Shown piece by piece: positions 21,420 to 26,612 of a stretch of 29,489 nucleotides of DNA. The stretch comes from Candidatus Colwellbacteria bacterium RIFCSPLOWO2_02_FULL_44_20b. Its GTDB lineage: Bacteria > Patescibacteriota > Minisyncoccia > UBA6257 > Colwellbacteraceae. Under the pieces are notes generated by a model, which made no database searches, was not told where the DNA came from, and worked only from the letters and a program-made list of their open reading frames with translations. The stretch lies in NCBI GenBank assembly GCA_001817765.1, contig MHIZ01000037.1, positions 3,952 to 33,440 on the forward strand, written 5' to 3'. A program made the translations under genes and the position numbers. The number at the start of each line of letters is the position of its first letter. The stretch's first letter is position 1.

Positions 21420-21872
21420 ATGAGATTAACGAGTTTTGCTTTTAAAGACGGAGGGGTGATGTCTGCAAAATATACCTGTGACGGAGACAATGTTAGTCCT
21501 CCGCTTATTATTTCCGATGTGCCGAGTGATGCGGTAAGTCTTGCTCTTATTGTTGATGATCCTGATGCTCCCGGGGAAGTTTGGGTGCATTGGACGCTGT
21601 GGGGGATTAGTCCTGAAACTGACGAAATCGAGGAGGATACAGTTCCTCAAGGCACGACTGAAGGACTTACAAGTTTTGGTGGTACGGGGTACGGCGGCCC
21701 TTGCCCACCAACGGGATCCCATCATTACTTTTTCAAGTTGTACGCGCTTGATATCGAACTTGAGCTTGATTCTGAAGCGGATAAGAAAGAGATTGAGGAC
21801 GCGATGCGAGAGCATATTGTTGAAGAAGCGCGGCTTATTGGAATATATTCACGTGAAAAAAAGAAGCAATGA
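21420..21872 (+). CDS. PEBP-family protein (YbhB/YbcL type)
   Basis: A 150-aa phosphatidylethanolamine-binding-protein homolog. Signatures: YTCDGDNVSPPLIISDVP, the LALIVDDPDAPGEVWVHWTLWGI motif that builds the anion pocket, and GGPCPPTGSHHYFFKLYALD. The ATG at 21420 gives the standard N-terminus MRLTSFAFKDGG. No signal peptide is seen, so it is cytoplasmic. In bacteria this family has no settled role, although kinase inhibition and ligand binding have been proposed. Its stop overlaps the start of the tRNA-binding gene (ATGA). Confidence 0.93.
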   Translation: MRLTSFAFKDGGVMSAKYTCDGDNVSPPLIISDVPSDAVSLALIVDDPDAPGEVWVHWTLWGISPETDEIEEDTVPQGTTEGLTSFGGTGYGGPCPPTGSHHYFFKLYALDIELELDSEADKKEIEDAMREHIVEEARLIGIYSREKKKQ

Positions 21873-22189
21873 TCAACTACGAGACGTTTCAGAATATTGA
21901 GTTGCGGATAGCGAAAGTTCTTGAGGCGGAGCGGGTTGAGGGATCTGATAAACTTCTAAAACTTTATATAGATCTCGGGGAAGAAAAGCGCCAGCTTGTA
22001 GCGGGCGTAGGTAAGGTTTATGACCCTGTTTTGCTTGTTGGGAGAGAAATTGTGATTGTTGCGAACCTCGAACCAAGAATGCTTATGGGATTAGAAAGCC
22101 AGGGAATGCTTCTCGCGGCCGATAGTGAAGCAGGACCGGTTTTACTTCAACCTGATAAAGAAGTCTTGCCGGGTTCAAAGGTCAAATAG
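21869..22189 (+). CDS. tRNA-binding protein (Trbp111/CsaA/MetG C-terminal type)
   Basis: A 106-aa OB-fold protein: FQNIELRIAKVLEAERVEGSDKLLKLYIDLG, QLVAGVGKVYDP, IVIVANLEPRMLMGLESQGMLLAA. This is the domain found free as Trbp111 or CsaA and fused to the C-terminus of many methionyl-tRNA synthetases, where it holds the outer corner of tRNA as a dimer. Here it is a stand-alone gene coupled to the PEBP gene by ATGA. It may serve a separately encoded MetG, or act as a general tRNA or protein chaperone. Confidence 0.93.
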   Translation: MINYETFQNIELRIAKVLEAERVEGSDKLLKLYIDLGEEKRQLVAGVGKVYDPVLLVGREIVIVANLEPRMLMGLESQGMLLAADSEAGPVLLQPDKEVLPGSKVK

Positions 22190-22206
22190 TTTTAATAATT
22201 TTATCT

Positions 22207-22425
22207 ATGGCTCCAGAACAGTATTTTGTTGATAATATGGTATGGCTTTTGCCGCTTATTCTTTGGACATTCGCGTGGAAGGGTGTCGCGCTTTGGAAGG
22301 CGGCACAACGGCACGATCTTGCCTGGTACATTGTTTTACTTCTTGTGAATCTTGGCGGCGTGCTTGAGATTCTTTACGTCGCATACTTTAGTAAGCGGAA
22401 AAAAGACGGCGAACCGCAAGCGTAA
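22207..22425 (+). CDS. DUF5652 small membrane protein
   Basis: 72 aa with two helices (about 11-28 and 39-60). The segment WKGVALWKAAQRHDLAWYIVLLLVNLGGVLEILYV matches DUF5652, a small membrane family frequent in Patescibacteria and of unknown function. It lies 17 nt after the tRNA-binding gene and ends just before a terminator, so it is probably the last gene of the PEBP operon. Confidence 0.82.
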   Translation: MAPEQYFVDNMVWLLPLILWTFAWKGVALWKAAQRHDLAWYIVLLLVNLGGVLEILYVAYFSKRKKDGEPQA

Positions 22426-22432
22426 GATAAAG

Positions 22433-22456
22433 ATCCCGCTTTAAACGGGATTTTTA
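22433..22456 (+). terminator. Terminator after DUF5652
   Basis: ATCCCG (22433-22438) pairs with CGGGAT (22446-22451), followed by TTTT. Confidence 0.85.
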
Positions 22457-22511
22457 TTCGTTATTTTCTCTTCTTGTGTCGTGGAGTCTTTTAGGGTACA
22501 TAATTAAGTAT

Positions 22512-23360
22512 ATGCAGCCACTTATCGGAGGACATGTTTCTACGGCGGGAGGGCTTTGGAAGGCTATCGAATATGCTGGGGAACTTGGCGCTACCACGAT
22601 TCAGATTTTCGGCGCTTCACCACGACAATGGGGTGTTAAGATGCCTGGACAAGCGGACATCGAGCGATATGGTGAGGCGCTTCGAAAGAGCAATATCCAA
22701 TCTGTGTATCTTCACGCGGCGTATCTTGTTAATTTAGCGAGTCCGGATGAAGCACTTCGCGCGAAGTCTGTAAAAAGTTTGACTGAACATCTTCAAATCG
22801 CAGAAGCAATTGGCGCGCAGGGACTTATTTTTCACGTTGGTTCCGGCAAGGAGGCGCCGAAGGGGGAAGCGGCAAAGAAAGTTGTTTCAGGAATGAAAGA
22901 GGTTTTAAAAGCGGTGCCCGGACGCGCTCAGCTTATTTTGGAAAATTCGGCCGGTGGGGGAGCAAAACTTGGATCAAATGCCAAGGAAGTTGGTAGTATT
23001 TTAAAACGAGTTGAATCACCACGCGCGAAAGTTTGTTTTGATACAGCACACGCCTACGAGGCGGGCGTTATCGAACGGTACACGCCCCCGCTTATTAAAC
23101 AGATGCTTATTGAGTGGGACACGGAGGTAGGTTTAGATAATATCGTTGTTTTGCACGCGAATGATTCGAAAACGCCCTTTGACTCTCATAGCGATCGGCA
23201 TGAAAACATCGGTGAAGGCTACATCGGGATGCAGGGGTTTCGAAATTTAGCGCACGAGCCACGGCTTAAAACAAAACCATGGATTTTGGAAGTACCAGGG
23301 TTTCAGGGTTTGGGACCGGATCGAAAAAACATTGAGTTACTTAAAATGTGTTTTGAGTAA
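22512..23360 (+). CDS. nfo: Endonuclease IV (AP endonuclease)
   Basis: Endonuclease IV cuts DNA 5' of abasic sites left by glycosylases. The start is ATG 22512 (MQPLIGGHVSTAGG), with a possible -10 (CATAAT, 22499-22504) 7 nt upstream; an in-frame start at 22476 would precede the box. All nine trinuclear-zinc ligands of the family are visible: H68, H108, E144, D177, H180, H215, D228, H230 and E260, in motifs such as FHVGSG, LENSAG, CFDTAHAYEAG, DSHSDRHENIGEGYIG and LEVPG. The length of 282 aa is standard. The uracil glycosylase follows 3 nt later, giving a base-excision-repair pair. Confidence 0.96.
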   Translation: MQPLIGGHVSTAGGLWKAIEYAGELGATTIQIFGASPRQWGVKMPGQADIERYGEALRKSNIQSVYLHAAYLVNLASPDEALRAKSVKSLTEHLQIAEAIGAQGLIFHVGSGKEAPKGEAAKKVVSGMKEVLKAVPGRAQLILENSAGGGAKLGSNAKEVGSILKRVESPRAKVCFDTAHAYEAGVIERYTPPLIKQMLIEWDTEVGLDNIVVLHANDSKTPFDSHSDRHENIGEGYIGMQGFRNLAHEPRLKTKPWILEVPGFQGLGPDRKNIELLKMCFE

Positions 23361-23363
23361 ACA

Positions 23364-23960
23364 ATGAGCAATTCAGAACTTCTTAAAAAAATTCGGGACG
23401 AGGTTTGGGACGGTGAACATCTGCCGCTTTATAGCGAGCGAATACGAAATGGCGTTTATCCCGTGCTTGGTGAGGGGAGTCATGAGGCAAAAATTATGTT
23501 TATCGGCGAGGCACCGGGGCGAAACGAGGCGCTTCAGGGAAGGCCATTTTGCGGAGCGGCGGGAAAGGTGCTTGATGAGTTACTTCTTTCAGCCGGGATC
23601 CTACGAGCATCGGTTTATATTACAAATATCGTGAAAGATCGGCCTCCGCAGAATCGCGATCCATTGCCGGAAGAAATTTCCGCGTACGGGCCGTTTCTCG
23701 ATCGGCAGATCGAAATTATTAAACCCGCGGTTATTGCGACACTTGGGCGTTTTTCAATGCGCTATATCATGGAAAAATTCGGATTAGCTGATTATGTGAC
23801 TTCGATCAGTCAAATGCACGGCAAGCAATTTAATGCGGAGACGTCTTTTGGAAAACTTATAATCATTCCACTATATCATCCGGCAGTTGCGGTTTATGAC
23901 GCGGGCACTAAAGAAGTTTTAAAAAAAGATTTTGAGGTATTGCAAGAGTTTTCGGTATAA
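23364..23960 (+). CDS. Uracil-DNA glycosylase, family 4-like, without Fe-S ligands
   Basis: A 198-aa UDG-superfamily enzyme. Motif GEAPGRNEALQGRPFCGAAGKV (48-69) positions the uracil ring; NIVKDRPPQNRDP (88-100) and LYHPAVAVY (170-178, H172) form the DNA-contacting and catalytic loops. In family 4, four cysteines bind a [4Fe-4S] cluster, one of them in KCRPP; here that residue is D92, the N-terminal Cys pair is missing, and only C63 is left. The protein is otherwise intact, so the fold must be held together without a cluster. It follows nfo by 3 nt and would hand its abasic product to it. Confidence 0.88.
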   Translation: MSNSELLKKIRDEVWDGEHLPLYSERIRNGVYPVLGEGSHEAKIMFIGEAPGRNEALQGRPFCGAAGKVLDELLLSAGILRASVYITNIVKDRPPQNRDPLPEEISAYGPFLDRQIEIIKPAVIATLGRFSMRYIMEKFGLADYVTSISQMHGKQFNAETSFGKLIIIPLYHPAVAVYDAGTKEVLKKDFEVLQEFSV

Positions 23961-23964
23961 AGAA

Positions 23965-23983
23965 ACCGCCCCGAAGGGGCGGT
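23965..23983 (-). terminator. Terminator between convergent genes
   Basis: ACCGCCCC (23965-23972) pairs with GGGGCGGT (23976-23983). The T-rich run is on the minus-strand side, so it serves the minus-strand gene at 23985 best; it may also stop the UDG transcript. Confidence 0.75.
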
Positions 23984-23984
23984 C

Positions 23985-24479
23985 CTATCTTGCGTATGCT
24001 AGTGCTGTTCTTCTTCGGATTTTCTGGGTTAGCCAGGGAGCTATTGCTCGTTTTTTTGGTTTTGACAGCGGGGACTGGAAAACGCTCCAAAAATACTTGC
24101 AAGAACCGTCTTTCCTTGGTCCTTCGCGAACTACAACAGTTGTTCGGTGATTATTTATGTATGCTTTAAAAATCCAGTAGTTGCCTTTTGATCCATTTCC
24201 TCTTCGCTGGAGAATTACAGGAATATCCCTGTATTGTTTCTCGCACTGCGAGGGGATTTTTCCTTGGAGAATTTCTTTTGCCTCGTGTAAGAGTTCTAAT
24301 CTCTCAAGCTGTTCTTTTTCAGCGCGTTCCCCCAAGCGACTGTCGTGGCTTAGATGGATTAAGCCATAGTCATCAAAGTAGACCCTATCCTTTAACTCGG
24401 GCGACTCTACATATTCTATCTGGCGATAGTACTCTTGTCCCTCAAAGAGTTTTTCCGAGTACGGAGACATTTTTTGCAT
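23985..24479 (-). CDS. Possible BECR-fold nuclease, minus-strand copy
   Basis: A 164-aa cytoplasmic protein. It resembles the protein at 20735-21136 in order: DRVYFDDYGLIHL, then a charged helix (LERLELLHEAKEILQGK), then QRRGNGSKGNYWIFKAYINNHRTTVVVREG and KYFWSVFQ. The C-terminus is basic (SKPKKRAIAPWLTQKIRRR). The FDxxGxxH strand and arginine-rich later strands suggest a barnase/RelE-like RNase fold; this is inference. The start could be codon 1 (24479) or the ATG at codon 4, which has a CTATAT box 7 nt upstream. The leader carries the GAAAGGCC version of the motif shared by the minus-strand cluster. Confidence 0.65.
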   Translation of the reverse strand: MQKMSPYSEKLFEGQEYYRQIEYVESPELKDRVYFDDYGLIHLSHDSRLGERAEKEQLERLELLHEAKEILQGKIPSQCEKQYRDIPVILQRRGNGSKGNYWIFKAYINNHRTTVVVREGPRKDGSCKYFWSVFQSPLSKPKKRAIAPWLTQKIRRRTALAYAR

Positions 24480-24512
24480 ATAGCGTTTACTACGTTAGTT
24501 TTTAAGGTTCTC

Positions 24513-24532
24513 GGCCTTTCAGATTCATTTTA
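24513..24532 (-). promoter_or_regulatory. Minus-strand leader motif and extended -10
   Basis: On the minus strand, TGA plus TAAAAT (plus-strand ATTTTA at 24527-24532) is followed by GAAAGGCC (plus-strand 24513-24520), 33 nt before the start at 24479. Same order as in the other minus-strand genes. Confidence 0.4.
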
Positions 24533-24610
24533 TCACTTATATCCACGGGGCTTTTCCCCAACTAAAAAACAACCTTTGCGGCTGATTGCGTGGTGCTCTT
24601 AAAAAACAAG

Positions 24611-24627
24611 AACCCGCTTAGAGCAGG
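24611..24627 (-). terminator. Minus-strand terminator, second
   Basis: On the minus strand ACCTGCT pairs with AGCGGGT (one G-T) around CTA, followed by a T-rich run. It lies 80 nt after the terminator at 24709. No frame was found between them. The 24480-24725 interval otherwise holds only the promoter region of the 23985 gene and a short GGGG/CCCC hairpin at 24547-24559. Confidence 0.5.
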
Positions 24628-24708
24628 TCTGTTTTGTGTCGATTTTTTCTCGGAGCGTGTCTAGGTTCTGGGCGGGGGCGAATTCCGTTATTTTTCTAGT
24701 CAAACAAA

Positions 24709-24727
24709 AAGCGGCTTTTAGCCGCTT
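24709..24727 (-). terminator. Terminator overlapping a minus-strand stop codon
   Basis: AAGCGGC (24709-24715) pairs with GCCGCTT (24721-24727). The minus-strand side continues with a T-run. The stop codon of the 108-aa gene lies at 24726-24728, at the edge of the stem. Confidence 0.8.
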
Positions 24728-25052
24728 AAAGTTCTTTCAGGAGGTAGTACTGTTCGACTACAACATTATGGTTTCGTTCGGTTTTCTCGAATATTTTTTC
24801 CACGAGATTTACCAGTCCGGGTTTCGGGATCTTGCTTTTTTGTTCAAGTCTCCATTCTTTTGTCGCGCGGCGCATTATGCCGATGTCTTTTATCGCTGCT
24901 ATAGTGATGAGAAGAAAGAGGAACCAGGCGCCGGCAATGTACAGGCATATCCGGCCGAGCAACCAAAAAGGGAACCAAATAATTGAAGCAACGAGACCCA
25001 CGAATGAGTAGATCAACCATCCCCCGTATATTATCGGGTAGGGAATTTGCAT
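24726..25052 (-). CDS. Two-helix membrane protein, unknown
   Basis: 108 aa. Two adjacent hydrophobic helices (about 10-33 and 34-54) are followed by a charged cytoplasmic tail (MRRATKEWRLEQKSKIPKPG ... EKIFEKTERNH). No family was recognised. It has its own promoter region (-10 TATACT, plus-strand AGTATA at 25117-25122) and its own terminator. The leader has CAAAAGGTTT 29 nt before the start and no normal Shine-Dalgarno. Confidence 0.65.
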   Translation of the reverse strand: MQIPYPIIYGGWLIYSFVGLVASIIWFPFWLLGRICLYIAGAWFLFLLITIAAIKDIGIMRRATKEWRLEQKSKIPKPGLVNLVEKIFEKTERNHNVVVEQYYLLKEL

Positions 25053-25081
25053 ATATTTTTATATTAAGTAACTTATTAATT

Positions 25082-25122
25082 AAACCTTTTGTCCTGAACT
25101 TGGACATTTCTTTGGTAGTATA
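25082..25122 (-). promoter_or_regulatory. Minus-strand -10 box and leader motif
   Basis: TATACT on the minus strand (25117-25122), then a TGTCC/GGACA hairpin and CAAAAGGTTT (25082-25091). The motif is the weakest member of the AAAGG group in this cluster. Confidence 0.35.
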
Positions 25123-25140
25123 AAGAAAAAATAAAGACAA

Positions 25141-25165
25141 TAAAAAATCCCACCACACGGTGGGA
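25141..25165 (-). terminator. Minus-strand terminator
   Basis: TCCCACC (25148-25154) pairs with GGTGGGA (25159-25165). On the minus strand it is followed by TTTTTT. It ends the 56-aa gene. Confidence 0.85.
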
Positions 25166-25201
25166 CTTAGCGGGATCAATTATGTTCTCCAACATTCTTC
25201 T

Positions 25202-25372
25202 TTAAGCGCCTTTTGTGAATTCCTCAAATTCATTGCCAAAAGTGGGGCTGGTTTCCGGGGATTTCTTCTCTTTATTAGGTTTCTTTACTGCGACTACTCG
25301 TTGCTTTACACCGATAAAGTAACCGAAAACAAAAGCGCCTAAAATAAGACAAATTACTAATAGCGAACTCAT
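25202..25372 (-). CDS. 56-aa one-helix membrane protein
   Basis: The product starts MSSLLVICLILGAFVFGYFI, a single membrane helix, and continues with a basic, then acidic cytoplasmic tail (VKQRVVAVKKPNKEKK ... EFEEFTKGA). It is a real gene by context: a strong TTGACA/TAATAA promoter with a 17-nt spacer, a structured leader and a dedicated terminator. The function is unknown. Short one-helix proteins such as this often act as subunits or regulators of larger membrane complexes, but nothing here says which. Confidence 0.65.
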   Translation of the reverse strand: MSSLLVICLILGAFVFGYFIGVKQRVVAVKKPNKEKKSPETSPTFGNEFEEFTKGA

Positions 25373-25419
25373 ATACTCTGATATTTAAGAACTGCTAAGA
25401 TCCTTTTGAGGATCACATA

Positions 25420-25469
25420 GTGACCTTTGGGATGTGTTTCTTATTATCACTTGTACAACGGCTTGTCAA
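25420..25469 (-). promoter_or_regulatory. Promoter and CAAAGGTCAC leader motif (56-aa gene)
   Basis: On the minus strand TTGACA (25464-25469), 17 nt, TAATAA (25441-25446, with TGA before it as extended -10), then CAAAGGTCAC (25420-25429), 48 nt before the start. Further into the leader, GTGATCCT can pair with AGGTCAC, while GATCCT can pair with AGGATC; the two hairpins exclude each other. Confidence 0.55.
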
Positions 25470-25481
25470 AAACCCGGATTA

Positions 25482-25512
25482 GTTAAAAATAAAACCCGCG
25501 CCTAGGCGCGGG
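25482..25512 (-). terminator. Minus-strand terminator
   Basis: CCCGCGCC (25495-25502) pairs with GGCGCGGG (25505-25512). T-rich on the minus-strand side. It ends the 48-aa gene. Confidence 0.85.
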
Positions 25513-25517
25513 CTTCT

Positions 25518-25664
25518 TTATGGAGCAACCCTTTTCTGATCATTTCCTAATTTATATTTCATTTCTGATTTACCCCAGAAAAATCCAATTGTCGTTGCGA
25601 TTACTCCATAGATCACTATACCGAGGTATAGTGATGTAAACTCGGGTATTTCAGGGTACCACAT
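25518..25664 (-). CDS. 48-aa one-helix membrane protein
   Basis: The product is MWYPEIPEFTSLYLGIVIYG, then a helix continuing to GFFWGK and a basic tail ending QKRVAP. One membrane helix (about 11-32). It has a TTGACA promoter, a long leader with the CAAAGGTCAC motif, and a terminator six bases after its stop. It is unrelated in sequence to its 56-aa neighbour but has the same layout. The function is unknown. Confidence 0.6.
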   Translation of the reverse strand: MWYPEIPEFTSLYLGIVIYGVIATTIGFFWGKSEMKYKLGNDQKRVAP

Positions 25665-25698
25665 ATGAGGTATAAAAAATTGAGAATGTAATAACCAA

Positions 25699-25765
25699 GT
25701 GACCTTTGTTAAATTATTAAAATTACTTAGTGTCTTCTTGTATCATTTCGACTTCTCTTTGTCAA
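25699..25765 (-). promoter_or_regulatory. Promoter and CAAAGGTCAC leader motif (48-aa gene)
   Basis: On the minus strand TTGACA (25760-25765), 17 nt, TACAAG (25737-25742, TGA before it), then CAAAGGTCAC (25699-25708), 34 nt before the start. A second, closer promoter (TTGGTT, 17 nt, TTATAC) would exclude the motif from the transcript. Confidence 0.5.
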
Positions 25766-25793
25766 AAACTGGGTCTGACTCGATAAAAAACAA

Positions 25794-25816
25794 AACCCGC
25801 CTTTATGGGGCGGGTT
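25794..25816 (-). terminator. Minus-strand terminator
   Basis: AACCCGCC (25794-25801) pairs with GGCGGGTT (25809-25816), with a T-rich run on the minus-strand side. It ends the 171-aa gene. Confidence 0.85.
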
Positions 25817-25824
25817 GCTCTTTT

Positions 25825-26340
25825 TTAACCTTCTCGAAGCCACTGTTCCAACTTTTCTAGTTCTGTTTCAGAGAAGTCGCCGAGGTTTTTTCCTCCCCAT
25901 GCGTTTTCTATTCTAAACTTTTCAATAGCGTTTTTGCTTAAAAAGACCTCGACGTTGCCACTATTGTATATGTGCATTACGCTTCCCTTCTTTTCAATCT
26001 TCTCGATGCCCTCCCCTCTAGCTTTTTGGAGGATTTTACCGAGCAGAGATCCTTTCTCGATGATTTCTCTAATCCGCTTTTCACGAAGATTCTCTTTTTC
26101 TTTTGCTTCTTCTTCTCTCAGCTTTTCTTTTCGGAGAATACCATCAATGATCTCGTCTTCCGCGGGTCCCTCTTTTGTTTCTTTTCCATCATCTTTCTCT
26201 GATTTGTCTATTACTCTTTCTATCTTTTCGGCGACCCGGCGGATTACTTCCACACTCTCACTAATTTGAATCAGGCCTACGATTACTATCATTACCAGGA
26301 TAAGGAATGCGACGAATGCTATGACCAGGATTAATTCCAT
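25825..26340 (-). CDS. Membrane-anchored coiled-coil protein, unknown
   Basis: 171 aa. An N-terminal helix (about 3-24) is followed by a long highly charged coiled coil (about 30-115; EKIERVIDKSEK ... REEEAKEKENLREKRIREI) and a small C-terminal domain (about 118-170) with VMHIYNSGNVEVFLSKNAIEKF and a WLREG ending. The topology resembles small scaffold or division-type proteins with a cytoplasmic coiled coil, but no family was recognised. It has its own promoter and terminator and shares the leader motif. It is divergent from uvrB. Confidence 0.7.
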   Translation of the reverse strand: MELILVIAFVAFLILVMIVIVGLIQISESVEVIRRVAEKIERVIDKSEKDDGKETKEGPAEDEIIDGILRKEKLREEEAKEKENLREKRIREIIEKGSLLGKILQKARGEGIEKIEKKGSVMHIYNSGNVEVFLSKNAIEKFRIENAWGGKNLGDFSETELEKLEQWLREG

Positions 26341-26376
26341 ATGTGAAAGGTTATTTAATTATTGTTAAGGATCCAT

Positions 26377-26442
26377 TCGACCTTTGATTTTATAGATACA
26401 TCAAAGCGGTTTTTTTATAACACTTTGGTAGAAGTACGTCAA
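26377..26442 (-). promoter_or_regulatory. Promoter and CAAAGGTCGA leader motif (171-aa gene)
   Basis: On the minus strand TTGACG (26437-26442), 17 nt, TATAAA (26414-26419, TGT before it), then CAAAGGTCGA (26377-26386), 36 nt before the start. A very short upstream frame (ATG GAT CCT TAA) follows the motif. Confidence 0.55.
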
Positions 26443-26575
26443 CTTATTCTTTATTCTTTTTGGAAGATACTCTACAATGGCTTTCATACCCCCTAGAGAG
26501 CCGCGGATGGGGGCGTTTCGGCTATTTTCCTGTTTTGTTTGAGTAAAGCGAAATTACAAAATAGAGAATCCCGAA

Positions 26576-26593
26576 CGCCGAGTTTACTCGGCG
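26576..26593 (+). promoter_or_regulatory. Leader hairpin upstream of uvrB
   Basis: CGCCGAG (26576-26582) pairs perfectly with CTCGGCG (26587-26593) around TTTA, 19 nt before the uvrB ATG. A TACAAT box at 26473-26478 could start a leader of about 130 nt that also contains a CCCCC/GGGGG pairing (26489-26513). AAGGA precedes the start codon. Confidence 0.45.
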
Positions 26594-26612
26594 CTGAGGG
26601 ATAACTAAGGAT

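Noticed and set aside
24547..24559. GGGG/CCCC hairpin as a terminator
   Set aside because: Only four pairs and no T-run directly after it on the plus strand. It lies upstream of a minus-strand promoter.
24636..24986. Plus-strand 116-codon frame
   Set aside because: It covers a minus-strand terminator and overlaps the membrane-protein gene on the other strand. The product has no plausible domain.
25160..25342. Plus-strand 60-codon frame
   Set aside because: Antisense to the 56-aa membrane protein, which has a promoter, a terminator and a convincing membrane helix.
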